DNA of 64,000 bases from Caulobacteraceae bacterium (GCA_019748055.1 JAIEQC010000005.1:1-64000), one strand, 5' to 3'. Positions 1 through 12,121 are shown, counted from the stretch's first letter. A program made the numbers and translations. Notes: generated by a model not told the origin, from the letters alone.

Positions 1-64
1 TTTGTTATTCAGATACTTATGCCGTACCCTGGCGTACAATCGGATACTGCCGGAGGGGCAAAAA
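1..64. other. Lower-GC flank next to the guaA 3' end, possible genomic-island edge
   Basis: This stretch is roughly half GC, clearly below the genes that follow. It lies directly downstream of the guaA stop codon and contains spaced GTAC-type repeats (gtaccctggcgtac). The 3' end of guaA is an established integration site for tyrosine-integrase islands, and the last guaA codons here read GAGTGGGAATGA. No integrase is visible because the window ends. The island interpretation is inference; it could also be an ordinary intergenic region. Confidence 0.3.
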
Positions 65-1614
<1,550 letters not shown>

Positions 1615-1618
<4 letters not shown>

Positions 1619-2994
1619 GGGGTCCGTTCGTACAGGGCGAAGAAGAAGCCGTCGGTGTTCGTCGAGGCGGGCGACAGCCGACGCCGCGCGCCCACCGGGG
1701 CGAAGTCGGGATGCGCGGCCTCGAAGGCGTCGGCGCTGGCCTCGTTCTCCCGGCTCAGCATCGAACAGGTGACGTAGGCCAGCCGCCCGCCGGGCTTCAC
1801 CAGCCTGGCCGCCTGCGACAGGATCCGCACCTGCAGGGCATGCAGCCGCTCGACCTCCTCGGTCGTCAGCCGCCAGGCGTCCTCGGGCCGACGCCGCCAG
1901 GTGCCCGACCCGCTGCACGGCGCGTCGACGAAGACCAGATCGGCCGCGCCGTTCAGATCCTCCATCCCGCCGCCGTTCTGCCCGATCAGCCGCAGCTCCG
2001 CCTCGACGCCCGCACGGGCCAGACGGGGCCGGATGTTCTCCAGCCGCTTCGCCACGACGTCCGAGGCGATGAGGCGACCCTTCTCCCCTTGCGGGAGAAG
2101 GTGGCCCGCGGAGCGGGTCGGATGAGGGGTCTCTCCGTCGACGTCCGCAGAGGGTTTGGGATAGACTGGCGACCACTTGCGCGACCCCTCATCCGTCGGC
2201 CTGCGGCTGCCACCTTCTCCCGCAAGGAGAGAAGGAAAAAGGTCGGCCGCCAGCCCCAGCGTCTTGCCGCCGCCGCCGGCGCAGTAGTCGACCGCCGTCA
2301 TGCCCGGCGCCGCGCCCGCCAGGGCGCAGACGATCTGACTGCCCTCGTCCTGGATCTCGATGCGACCCTCCTTGAAGGCTTCCAGCGCCTGCACGTTCGG
2401 CGGCGGTTCGGACGCCAGCCTCAGCCCCACCGGCGACCCCGGCGTCCGCGCGGGTTCCAGTCCCGCCTCGCGGAGCTCCGCCTCCACCTCCTCGACCGTC
2501 GCCCTGGCCGGATTGACCCGCAGGTCGATCGGCGCGCGCGGCTGCATCAGCTCGCGCGCCTCGTCCGTCCAGCGGTCGCCGAAGGTCGCCTTGAAGTCCT
2601 CGACCACGAACTCCGGCAGGCCCGCCTGCACCCAGCCCGGCAGCTCGCCCTCGCCCGCCGTGATGCGGCTGCGCTCCTGCTTCGACAGCGGACGCGGCCC
2701 ATAGCCGTCGCCGGAATGCAGCGCCTCGATCTCTTCCAGCGACAGCCCGTCCAGCGCCGCCAGCGAGCCGATCACCAGCGCCCGCCCGTCCTCGCGCCCG
2801 CCCATGATCCACGACAGGCGCCCCCGCGCGCGTAGCACCTTGTAGACCCGGTCGGCGATGGCCCGGCGGTCCTTGGACCCGGCATAGCGGTTGGCCGCGC
2901 CCCAGGCCTTCAGCACGGCCTCGGCCGGCTGGCGGCCCTGGGCGATGGAGTCCAGCACCGAGGCGGCGGCGGCGAGGCGGGCGGAAGGGGTCAC
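1615..2994 (-). CDS. RsmB/NOP-family rRNA (cytosine-C5)-methyltransferase with in-frame repeat insertion
   Basis: SAM-dependent methyltransferase of the RsmB/NOP family, expected to methylate cytosine C5 in 16S rRNA. The 459-aa protein has an N-terminal NusB-like helical part, a SAM-binding motif ([18 protein letters not shown]), the DAPCSGSG motif and the second catalytic cysteine in YVTCS. Between GLAADL and GRLIASDV about 50 residues rich in Pro, Gly, Ser and Arg interrupt the Rossmann fold where relatives have only a few residues. The DNA there is a long inverted repeat (see the repeat feature). The frame stays open and both catalytic motifs remain, so the gene may still work. Which cytosine it targets cannot be read from sequence. 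Confidence 0.9.
2078..2235. repeat. Palindromic interspersed element inserted in the methyltransferase ORF
   Basis: Two arms of about 50 bp (2078-2129 and 2185-2235) are inverted copies around a spacer of about 55 bp. The outer end of the left arm is itself a 9-bp hairpin, CCTTCTCCC with a 5-nt loop then GGGAGAAGG. The inner ends read gatgagggg and cccctcatc. The same architecture, with a CTCTCCC hairpin outside and a GGTGAGGGG end inside, appears at 10887-11075, so this looks like a dispersed repeat family. It keeps the reading frame of the surrounding gene. Confidence 0.85.
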
Positions 2995-3004
2995 GGGTCT
3001 CCGA

Positions 3005-3439
3005 TCAGACGAACAGGGCGGCGATGACCATCACCAGGCCGGCGGTCGCGGCCAGCCAGGCGACCGACCGCAGATAGGGCACGCCCATGGCGTACAGCGG
3101 CAAATAGACCACCCGCCCGAAGAAATAGAGGTGCGCGCCCCAGTACGTCAGCGGTCCTGACTTTTCGGCGACCGCCGCCAGCAGCACCGCCGCGGCGAAC
3201 AGCGGCAGGGTCTCGAACAGATTGTCCTGCGCCCGCCGCAGACGCCCGGCCAGCACGCCCGGCGGCGGGGTCTCGCCGTCGCGCGGACCGGCGTTCCACT
3301 TCGGCCCCAGCTCGCGAGTCCGCGCCCAGCCCGCGGCCAGGATCTGCACAATCGCCAGGATCAGGGTAAAGGCCAGCAGGACGAAGTCCGGCTGAAGCCC
3401 CCCGAAAAGATTCTGATGTCCGTCCACGACCAGGTTCAT
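3005..3439 (-). CDS. MAPEG-family integral membrane protein
   Basis: A 144-aa protein with about four hydrophobic segments and the MAPEG pattern (AQDNLFETLPLFAAAVLLA, then YFFGRVVYLPLYAMG). Eukaryotic MAPEG members are membrane glutathione transferases and eicosanoid enzymes; the bacterial substrate is unknown. The ORF track starts at a GTG (MRGEP), but the ATG five codons later has AGGGG at good spacing, so the start is placed at MNLVVDG. It lies 11 bp downstream of guaB and 10 bp upstream of the methyltransferase, so co-transcription with the gua genes is likely. A functional link to GMP synthesis is not evident. Confidence 0.85.
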   Translation of the reverse strand: MNLVVDGHQNLFGGLQPDFVLLAFTLILAIVQILAAGWARTRELGPKWNAGPRDGETPPPGVLAGRLRRAQDNLFETLPLFAAAVLLAAVAEKSGPLTYWGAHLYFFGRVVYLPLYAMGVPYLRSVAWLAATAGLVMVIAALFV

Positions 3440-3450
3440 CGGCTCGCCCC

Positions 3451-5581
<2,131 letters not shown>

Positions 5582-5630
5582 TCCGGCCGCACTGACGAAT
5601 CCCGTCCGACGCGCCTATCTTGGGCGTCCC

Positions 5631-7478
5631 ATGCCCATCCGCCGCCTCTCGCCCGAGACCGTCAATCGCATCGCCGCCGGCGAGGTGATCGACCGCCCGG
5701 CCGGCGCGGTGAAGGAGCTGGTCGAGAACGCCATCGACGCGGGCGCGACCTCGATCGAGATCCACGCCGACGGCGGCGGCCTGTCGCGCATCCTGGTGGC
5801 CGACGACGGCAAGGGCATTCCGAAGGACGAGCTCCCCCTCGCCGTCGAGCGCCATGCGACCAGCAAGCTGGAGCCCGACGACGCCGGCGACGTCGACCTC
5901 TTGCGCATCTTCACCCTGGGCTTCCGGGGCGAGGCCCTGCCCTCCATCGGCTCGGTCGCCCGCCTGTCGCTGACCGCCCGCACGGCGGGAGCGGAGGCCT
6001 GGGCCATGCAGGTCAACGGCGGCGCGGCCGTCGGCCCGGCCCCTGCCCCCTTCCCCGCCCCGCACGGCGCGCGCGTCGAGGTGCGCGACCTGTTCTACGC
6101 GACGCCCGCGCGGCTGAAGTTCATGAAGTCGGCCCGCGCCGAGGCCATGGCCATCACCGAAGAGATCAAGCGTCAGGCCATGGCGCATGAGGCGGTCGCC
6201 TTCACCCTGCTGCTGGACGGCCGCGCCGTGCTCCGCCTGCCCGCAGAAATGAAAGGCGACGAGGGCCGCCTGCGCCGCCTCGCCGCCCTCTTGGGCCGGG
6301 ACTTCGAGGCCAATGCCCTGCTGATCGACCAGACGCGCGAGGGTCTGCGCCTGTCGGGCTACGCCGGCCTGCCCACCTATTCGCGGGGCAATGCGGCGCA
6401 CCAGTTCCTGTTCGTCAACGGCCGCCCGGTGAAGGACCGGCTGCTGCACGGGGCCATCCGCGGCGCCTACGCCGACTTCCTGGCGAGGGACCGCCACCCG
6501 GCCGCCGCCCTGTTCCTCGACCTCGACCCGCTCCAGGTCGACGTCAACGTCCACCCCGCCAAGGCCGAGGTCCGCTTCCGCGACCCCGCCCTGGTCCGCG
6601 GCCTGATCGTCGGCGCCCTGCGTCACGCCCTGGCGGGCGCCGGCCACCGCGCCAGCACCACCGTCGCCGCCGACGCCCTCGCCGGCTTCACCGCCCACCA
6701 GTCGCCCGGCCACCGCCCGCCCCCCAGCGCGGCGGGCTTCAGCGGCTGGACCGGCTGGGACGCCCCCCGCCCCGCCCCGCAGATCATCCCCGGCCTGGAG
6801 GAGCGCAGCGCCCGCGTCGAGCCCGGCTCAGCCCCCGCCTACTCCCTACTGCCGACTGCCTACTCCCCGGAAGCCGCCCCGGCGGCGTCCGAAATCGACT
6901 TCCCCCTCGGCGCCGCCCGCGCCCAGCTGCACGGCACCTACATCGTCGCCCAGACCCGCGACGGCCTGGTCGTCGTGGACCAGCACGCGGCGCACGAGCG
7001 GCTGGTCTATGAGCGGATGAAGGCCCAGATGGCGACCGGCGCCGTGACCCGTCAGGCCCTGCTGAGCCCCGAGGTGGTCGAGCTGGACCCCGCCGAGGCC
7101 GACCGCGTGGTCGCCCGCGCCGACGAACTGGCCGAGATGGGCCTGATCGTGGAGCCCTTCGGCGGCGGCGCCGTGCTGGTGCGCGAGACCCCGGCCCTCT
7201 TGGGCGACACCGACGTCCAGGGTCTGATCCGCGACATCGCCGACGACCTGGCCGAACACGGCGCGGCGCTCAGCCTGAAGGAGCGCATGGCCGAGGTCTG
7301 CGGCACCCTGGCATGCCACGGCTCCGTCCGCGCCGGCCGCGTGCTCAGCGCGCCCGAGATGAACGCCCTGCTGAGGCAGATGGAAGCGACGCCGCACAGC
7401 GGCCAGTGCAACCACGGAAGGCCGACCTATGTGGAGCTGAAGCTGGCGGATCTGGAGCGGCTGTTCGGGAGGCGGTGA
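5631..7478 (+). CDS. mutL: DNA mismatch repair protein MutL
   Basis: Couples MutS mismatch recognition to strand incision. The 615-aa protein has the N-terminal GHKL ATPase ([30 protein letters not shown]) and the transducer domain. A proline/alanine-rich linker spans about residues 350-420, followed by a C-terminal dimerisation domain. The C domain carries [12 protein letters not shown], an exact DQHA(X)2E(X)4E endonuclease motif, plus CHGS and CNHGRP near the end. It should therefore nick DNA itself, as expected for bacteria without MutH. Start is the ATG at [19 protein letters not shown]. Confidence 0.97.
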   Translation: MPIRRLSPETVNRIAAGEVIDRPAGAVKELVENAIDAGATSIEIHADGGGLSRILVADDGKGIPKDELPLAVERHATSKLEPDDAGDVDLLRIFTLGFRGEALPSIGSVARLSLTARTAGAEAWAMQVNGGAAVGPAPAPFPAPHGARVEVRDLFYATPARLKFMKSARAEAMAITEEIKRQAMAHEAVAFTLLLDGRAVLRLPAEMKGDEGRLRRLAALLGRDFEANALLIDQTREGLRLSGYAGLPTYSRGNAAHQFLFVNGRPVKDRLLHGAIRGAYADFLARDRHPAAALFLDLDPLQVDVNVHPAKAEVRFRDPALVRGLIVGALRHALAGAGHRASTTVAADALAGFTAHQSPGHRPPPSAAGFSGWTGWDAPRPAPQIIPGLEERSARVEPGSAPAYSLLPTAYSPEAAPAASEIDFPLGAARAQLHGTYIVAQTRDGLVVVDQHAAHERLVYERMKAQMATGAVTRQALLSPEVVELDPAEADRVVARADELAEMGLIVEPFGGGAVLVRETPALLGDTDVQGLIRDIADDLAEHGAALSLKERMAEVCGTLACHGSVRAGRVLSAPEMNALLRQMEATPHSGQCNHGRPTYVELKLADLERLFGRR

Positions 7479-7572
7479 GGGCAACCCAGTCTAGAGTGCT
7501 CCAGAAGCTACGTTGCACTACCATTTAGAAGCCAGCTTCCATGGACTATCCCACATAAACTGGGGCGATGCA

Positions 7573-9093
7573 TCAATCGAGGCGGGACTCCACCTCACAC
7601 TCGACGCCGTTATGGCGGAGGACGGCAGCAAACGCCGTCGCGTAAGCTTTGGCCCGATCGATCGACTGGCTACCGACGTGGGCAAATATCTGGGCCCCGG
7701 ACCGGTAATGTCTGTTGGCGTGACCCTGTTCCAATGCCCACCGGGCGAACCCTCGACGGGCGTCCGGGACGCGGACCCAAGCGAAGCCGCAAGCGCCTTC
7801 CATTTCGATACCGAAACCAACCACCTTCATTGGTGTCGGAACAGTCTTGTGGGCGGCGTGAATCCCGGCGGCGGTCGCAAGTTCATGTATCGCGGCCCAG
7901 CGCTCGGCACCCACGATGCTGGAGGGGACGATCGGAGGAGCCTCGCCTTCTCTTTGGTCTCGCTGCGCCGGAAAAGCCGTCGAGAGCCTCGGCTGCTGGC
8001 CAGGCTCGAATATCCAGTTCGTTTCCACTTGTGCGGTTGCCCCGTTAAGTCCGAGAATTGGCAGGGTCGCGTTAAAGCTGATGCCGAAGCCGCTCTCGAA
8101 GTGTTTGACGCCGAGATCGTCTAGGTTCGCACTTCGAAGGCCTTCGTGAAACTGCGCAGCGAGATAGCGCCAGTCCTGCTGCCGGATGCCGAGAACGTCG
8201 CTGAAGAACTTCGCCTTTGACCCGCCCTTCGGGTGGTTCGGATTGAGGAGATATCGGATGAACTTGGCTTCGGGCAGGTTCGCTTCAAGCGGGTTCGATG
8301 GGTCTTCCGTGACAAGAATCTCGAACTTCGAGGCTCCGGCCGGGCGCGGGCCGCGGGCGAGACCAGCTGCGACCCGCTCCTGAAGGGAAAACCGCCGCTT
8401 CCCTTCATACCGCTGCTGGGTGATTTCGCCCCGGGCGGATAGTTCGATGTCGGGGACCGGCGGGCGTAGTGCCTTCAGTTCGCCGTATGGGACCCAGCGC
8501 GCCCCACGCGGACTAAAACTTTCAGAACCTTCGAAGATGCTGTTCTGGGACTCGTCCCAATCCAGCTCCATTATCACCTCACCCCCGGCGATGACAGAAT
8601 CCTCGATCAGGAGTTCGAGGAAGACTGCTCGCTGAACAGGGTTGCCTAGGTCAAACTCGATGGCGCCTAGGTAAGCCATCGTCTCCTGCAGCGACGCGTC
8701 GATCGGCTGCTTCAGGTCAGCAGGCAGGGTCGGTACCGAGATGCAGTGGATGGAGCGGTTTGCAAATCGAACAGGGAAAGTCTCCAAATCGACTGAATGC
8801 CACTGGCCGGAGAGCGCATCTGCGAAATCCCAGACGAGGGTCCGGTATAGTTCCATGTCATACGAATGCGTGTAGCCCGATCTCCGGCCATCGCCGGTGA
8901 CCGCTGTCACCTTCGTTGCAAGTTCTGAGAGAAGCGCATCGCCGCGGCAAACCAGCGACCGGGTACGCCCGCCCGGATCCGCGGCGGACAGCGCCTTCAG
9001 AAAACCGGGGTCGAGCTCTAACCCCTGACGTTCCTTCGGCACCTCTAAGGCGCGATCAAACAGGAAAACCGTTGCTGATGTGCTTGAGGTCAT
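7573..9093 (-). CDS. Multidomain protein with DUF6883-like region, function unknown
   Basis: A 506-aa protein I cannot assign to a characterised family. Residues 1 to about 260 match nothing I recognise. Residues about 273-375 (LPEAKFIRYLLNPNHPKGG, then SKAKFFSDVLGI, ending near PRLSTAFP) follow the DUF6883 pattern of a conserved N-P-x-H-P-x-G-x-x-K core, a domain often found at the C terminus of large polymorphic-toxin-like proteins. Residues about 425-506 form another unit ending in GSQSIDRAKAYATAFAAVL and ESRLD, resembling a domain in phage and accessory proteins. Base composition is lower-GC than the neighbours. It converges on mutL. A role in conflict or defence is inference only. Confidence 0.7.
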   Translation of the reverse strand: MTSSTSATVFLFDRALEVPKERQGLELDPGFLKALSAADPGGRTRSLVCRGDALLSELATKVTAVTGDGRRSGYTHSYDMELYRTLVWDFADALSGQWHSVDLETFPVRFANRSIHCISVPTLPADLKQPIDASLQETMAYLGAIEFDLGNPVQRAVFLELLIEDSVIAGGEVIMELDWDESQNSIFEGSESFSPRGARWVPYGELKALRPPVPDIELSARGEITQQRYEGKRRFSLQERVAAGLARGPRPAGASKFEILVTEDPSNPLEANLPEAKFIRYLLNPNHPKGGSKAKFFSDVLGIRQQDWRYLAAQFHEGLRSANLDDLGVKHFESGFGISFNATLPILGLNGATAQVETNWIFEPGQQPRLSTAFPAQRDQREGEAPPIVPSSIVGAERWAAIHELATAAGIHAAHKTVPTPMKVVGFGIEMEGACGFAWVRVPDARRGFARWALEQGHANRHYRSGAQIFAHVGSQSIDRAKAYATAFAAVLRHNGVECEVESRLD

Positions 9094-9220
9094 CGCTTTC
9101 GAATACCTTGGCTACCGGATCTATTGTAAGTCGAATTTTGGTTCCGGGCCTCCGACGCGCGGAGTCTTTTGGCGGTCGCAATGAGTTAGCATCCGACCAT
9201 CCTTTGCCCGTCACACTCAT
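9056..9220 (-). CDS. Possible 54-aa ORF upstream of the DUF6883-like gene
   Basis: This ORF starts at MSVTGKGWSD with GGAGGGAGGG directly upstream. It ends with a plausible protein-like tail (KIRLTIDPVAKVFESDDLKH) and overlaps the start of the 506-aa gene by 38 nt in another frame. Its ATG overlaps by 2 bp the divergent start of the phosphatase gene, so the apparent ribosome site comes from sequence that also encodes that gene. It could be a coupled leader or partner peptide, or chance. Low confidence. Confidence 0.25.
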   Translation of the reverse strand: MSVTGKGWSDANSLRPPKDSARRRPGTKIRLTIDPVAKVFESDDLKHISNGFPV

Positions 9221-9690
9221 GCCCTCCCTCCTCTTCGTCTGCCTCGGCAACATCTGTCGCTCGCCGCTCGCGGAGGGTGCGCTGCGCGCCGAGGCCGCCC
9301 GGCGGGGGGCTGGCGCTGACCGTCGACTCCGCCGGCACGGGCGGCCGGCACGCGGGCGAGGCGCCGGATCGGCGGGCGCAGGCGACGGCGCGGCGGCACG
9401 GGGTGGACGTCTCCGGCCTGCGCGCCCGGCAGGTGACGCCCGAGGACTTCCGCCGCTTCGACCATGTGATCGCGATGGATCCCGACAACCTGGCCGACCT
9501 GCGCGCCCTGGCCCCGATCGACGCCACGGCCCGGCTCAGCCTGCTTCTCGACTGGGTCCCCGGCCGCGCGGGTCAGGCCGTGGCCGACCCCTGGTTCGGC
9601 GACGAGGCCGGCTTCGAGACCACCTGGGCCGACGTCTCCGCCGCCGCCCGCGCCCTCGCGGACGCGCTCTCGGCCCACGACCGTTTCTGA
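9219..9690 (+). pseudogene. Low-molecular-weight protein tyrosine phosphatase, single-base frameshift
   Basis: The first part reads MPSLLFVCLGNICRSPLAEGALRAEAARRG, containing the LMW-PTP active-site loop C-x5-R-S. The rest of the protein (LALTVDSAGTGGRHAGE to the acid-loop aspartate in VADPWFGD) continues in the next frame. Removing one G from the run of six at 9304-9309 restores a normal protein of about 156 aa. Either the sequence has an extra G or the gene is broken or slippage-prone. The family dephosphorylates phosphotyrosine or small phosphorylated substrates. The ORF at 9277-9690 lacks the active site and is not an independent gene. Confidence 0.8.
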
Positions 9691-9716
9691 CGCAGGGGCG
9701 CCCTAGGCTGCCCCGC

Positions 9717-10397
9717 ATGAGCAGCCCCTATCGCATCCGTCCGGTCGAAACCTGGGTTCAGGCGCGCGAGGACTATCTGGGCGGCATGTCCGCCGAGGCA
9801 GTGTGCCGTCGCCACGATCTGGGCCTGTCGGCCTTCCGCCGCCGCGCGCGCCGCCACGGCTGGCGGCGTCTGGACCACGCCGCCCCGCCGGATCCCGCCG
9901 ACCTGACCATCTATGACGACATGGTCCCCGACGACGAGGTCGCCGCCGCGCGCCGGCGCTATCTGCACGCCCTGGAGCAGGGCCGCTCGGTCGAGGCCGC
10001 CCGCTGGCGGCGCCTGTGGCGCGAGCTGAAGGCCGAGGTCGAGGCCTTCGACGCCGAATTCTTCCGGGGCATGAGCCCCACCGAAATCGCCGCGGTCATG
10101 GCCGAGGGCGACGACGAGGACGAGATCGACGACGCCCTCGCCCTGCTGGATCCCCCGCCCGACGCGCCCGATGCCGATGCCGATGCCGATGCCGAGTCCG
10201 ACCTCGAGCCCGAGCCGGCGTCGGACGCTCCGCGGCGAAATGTGCACGATGTGCACCCTGTTTTTTCGAGTGCACATTTCGGCGCCGGTCCCGAGACCCC
10301 GCCCCCGGACGGTCACCCCGCGGGCGGCGGCGCGACGCCCGGCGGCAGCGGATCCGGCGCCGGCCCGCCCGGGTCGCCGGGCAGCTGGCGGATGTAG
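9717..10397 (+). CDS. Hypothetical HTH-like protein with acidic tail
   Basis: A 226-aa protein in the same frame as the phosphatase start but with its own ATG. Residues about 10-50 (WVQAREDYLGGMSAEAVCRRHDLGLSAF, then basic RRRARRHGWRRLD) look like a helix-turn-helix followed by an arginine-rich helix. The middle is helical and the C-terminal third is acidic and then Pro/Gly-rich, with a short DADADADAD repeat. The last 85 bp overlap the convergent cytochrome gene, and a 12-bp inverted repeat lies within the tail, so the tail may have been extended by sequence change. A DNA-binding role is inference. Confidence 0.6.
   Translation: MSSPYRIRPVETWVQAREDYLGGMSAEAVCRRHDLGLSAFRRRARRHGWRRLDHAAPPDPADLTIYDDMVPDDEVAAARRRYLHALEQGRSVEAARWRRLWRELKAEVEAFDAEFFRGMSPTEIAAVMAEGDDEDEIDDALALLDPPPDAPDADADADAESDLEPEPASDAPRRNVHDVHPVFSSAHFGAGPETPPPDGHPAGGGATPGGSGSGAGPPGSPGSWRM
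10236..10281. repeat. Perfect 12-bp inverted repeat with TGTGCAC units
   Basis: The arms cgaaatgtgcac and gtgcacatttcg are exact inverted copies separated by 22 nt. A third TGTGCAC sits inside the spacer, 9 nt after the first, followed by a run of six T. It lies in the tail of the HTH-like gene, close to the convergent end of the cytochrome gene. It could be an operator, a dispersed hairpin repeat or part of a terminator. Confidence 0.6.
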
Positions 10398-10822
10398 CGG
10401 TAGATGGCTCGCCGGTCGGCCTCCGACATGGCCCGCACGCTGGGCCACGGCATGGGCGGCAGGCTCTTGCCCTCGTCCATCAGCCGGACCCACTCGTCCT
10501 CGGTCAGCCGCTGCGTGGTCAGCCTCAGGTTCTTGCCGTAGCTGGTGCCCCACGGCCCGGTGTGCGGCTCGTTGGAGCCCTTCAGCCACTCCGCCTCCGG
10601 CGGCTCGGCCCCGTTGGTCATGGCATAGCGCGGCGTGTGGCAGTCGTTGCAGCCGCCGATCTTGACCAGATAGCGCCCCGCCTCGACGTCGCTGGCCGCG
10701 ACCACCCGGGGCCCCTCGACCGTCGCGCCCGCCGCGTCCGCCGTCGGCGTCTCCGCCGCCCCGCACGCCGCCAGAGCCCCGGCGGCGCCCAGCCCCGCCA
10801 GCGTGATCAGAATCCGCTTCAT
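10313..10822 (-). CDS. Monohaem cytochrome c-like lipoprotein
   Basis: A 169-aa protein with a lipoprotein signal peptide (MKRILITLAGLGAAGALAAC, lipobox LAAC). One c-type haem site, CNDCH, lies in a GRYLVKIGGCNDCHTPR context; a methionine in LPPMPWPSVRAM is a possible axial ligand. It should be an outer- or periplasm-anchored electron-transfer protein related to the cytochromes of membrane alcohol and aldehyde dehydrogenases, but no dehydrogenase is adjacent. The start at MKRIL is chosen over the longer ORF because GGGAG precedes it and the signal peptide begins there. Confidence 0.85.
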   Translation of the reverse strand: MKRILITLAGLGAAGALAACGAAETPTADAAGATVEGPRVVAASDVEAGRYLVKIGGCNDCHTPRYAMTNGAEPPEAEWLKGSNEPHTGPWGTSYGKNLRLTTQRLTEDEWVRLMDEGKSLPPMPWPSVRAMSEADRRAIYRYIRQLPGDPGGPAPDPLPPGVAPPPAG

Positions 10823-10886
10823 GGTGATCTCCCCTCTTCCCGAGCCGGAGGAGACGTCGGACACCGCCGTTCGTCAAGATGACGGC

Positions 10887-11075
10887 GCCCTCTCCCCTGG
10901 TGGGAGAGGGCTTGAGCGCCCGGGAGCCCGCCAGGGCGATCGGTCTTGCGCGAAAGGGTGAGGGGGCGGCGTCGACGGAGGAGCGCGGTCGGCCCCTCTA
11001 CACCCCTCACCCTTTCGGCTGGCGCATCGCTGCCGCTCTGCGAGCCTCAAGCCCTCTCCCACAAGGGGAGAGGGT
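10887..11075. repeat. Intergenic palindromic element related to the one at 2078-2235
   Basis: The arms begin with a CCCTCTCCC / GGGAGAGGG hairpin on each side and run inward through cttgag and aaagggtgagggg, giving imperfect inverted arms of about 75 bp around a spacer of about 40 bp. The right end touches the stop codon of the Kelch gene, so it could act as a transcript-end structure. Layout matches the element inside the rRNA methyltransferase gene, although the base sequence differs. Confidence 0.8.
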
Positions 11076-12121
11076 CAATAGAACAGGCTCGGCGTCCACG
11101 CCTCGACCACCCCCGTGGCGTTGCCGCCGGAGACCACGTCCCCGCCCGCGATCGCCACGACCGCGCCGCGCCACGCCACCGCCGCCAGTCCGTGGCGCGG
11201 CGTCCTCATGTCCGGCCCGCGCTCCCAGGCGTCGCGCGCCACGTCATAGACCCAGGTCTCGGCGAACACCCCGCCCCCGCCGCCCTCGGCGCGCGGCCTG
11301 AACCACTCGCCGCCGAACGCGACCAGCCGTCCCGGAAGCGCGACCAGCGCCAGCCCGCCGCCCACCTGCTGCCCCGACGCCTCGGACCGGGGAATGGGCG
11401 CAAGCGTGTCCCAGCGGTCGTCCTCTATGTCATACCGGTCCAGCCGCCCCGTGCCGCCGCCCGTCACCGTGCGCCCGCCCGCGATCCACAGCGCTCCGTC
11501 CAGCACGGCGCCCGCCGCGCTGTTGCGCGCCATCGGGCACGGCCGCGCCGCCTCCCACCGCTCGTCGGCCAGCACCCAGTGCCGGTCCGTGTCCGCCTGA
11601 TCGTTCCAGTTCCCGTTGGCCGCCCCGCCCGGCGACCGGCCCGTCACCAGATGCACCCGCCGGGCATGGCTCAGGCCCACGGCCTCCGCCTGAGGCACGG
11701 GCAACGGCGGCCCCGCCGTCCACTCCGTCGCGTCCGGCCCCCTCAGCGACCAGACCTCGGTGGCGTTGGTCCACTCCCCGGCCTCCGAGCGGCCATAGCC
11801 GCCGATGGCCCACAGGGTCTGGCCCGCGGCCACCATCATCGGATGGTGCCGGGGCGCCGGCAGGCGCGGCCCCTCGCTCCAGCTCTTGCGATTCGGGGAG
11901 AACAGCCCCAGCCGGTCCTCGATGTGCAGAGGCTGTCCGGGCGTCGCCTTCAGCCCGCCCGCGACCGCGATCCGCCCGGTCCACACGTCGGCATAGACCT
12001 CCTGCACCTGCCACGGCATCTCCGGCCAGACCTCCCACCCTGGCGTCCGGGCACGGGCGGCGGGGGCGGCGGCCATTGCGGCGGCGGAGGCGATCAGGGC
12101 GCGGCGGTCGATGCGGGTCAT
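11075..12121 (-). CDS. Exported Kelch-repeat protein
   Basis: A 348-aa protein with a Tat-like signal (RIDRRALIASAAAMAAAPAARA) followed by about six Kelch blades. Each blade shows the G-G pattern and following tyrosine/tryptophan (IAVAGG, LWAIGGYGRSE, LWIAGGRTV, LVAFGGEWF, VVAIAGGDV). Kelch propellers mediate binding or form the scaffold of oxidases; no oxidase residues are recognisable. The start at MTRIDRR gives the signal peptide; the upstream 14 codons are dropped. Its stop codon abuts the palindromic element, and it is 45 bp downstream of rsmD on the same strand. Confidence 0.8.
   Translation of the reverse strand: MTRIDRRALIASAAAMAAAPAARARTPGWEVWPEMPWQVQEVYADVWTGRIAVAGGLKATPGQPLHIEDRLGLFSPNRKSWSEGPRLPAPRHHPMMVAAGQTLWAIGGYGRSEAGEWTNATEVWSLRGPDATEWTAGPPLPVPQAEAVGLSHARRVHLVTGRSPGGAANGNWNDQADTDRHWVLADERWEAARPCPMARNSAAGAVLDGALWIAGGRTVTGGGTGRLDRYDIEDDRWDTLAPIPRSEASGQQVGGGLALVALPGRLVAFGGEWFRPRAEGGGGGVFAETWVYDVARDAWERGPDMRTPRHGLAAVAWRGAVVAIAGGDVVSGGNATGVVEAWTPSLFY

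Noticed and set aside
1619-2176. N-terminal extension of guaA to 703 aa
   Set aside because: It overlaps the methyltransferase gene in another frame and the family starts at MSDHQKV.
7479-7572. Terminator between mutL and the DUF6883-like gene
   Set aside because: Only a 5-bp GAAGC/GCTTC hairpin without a T-run is present, too weak to call.
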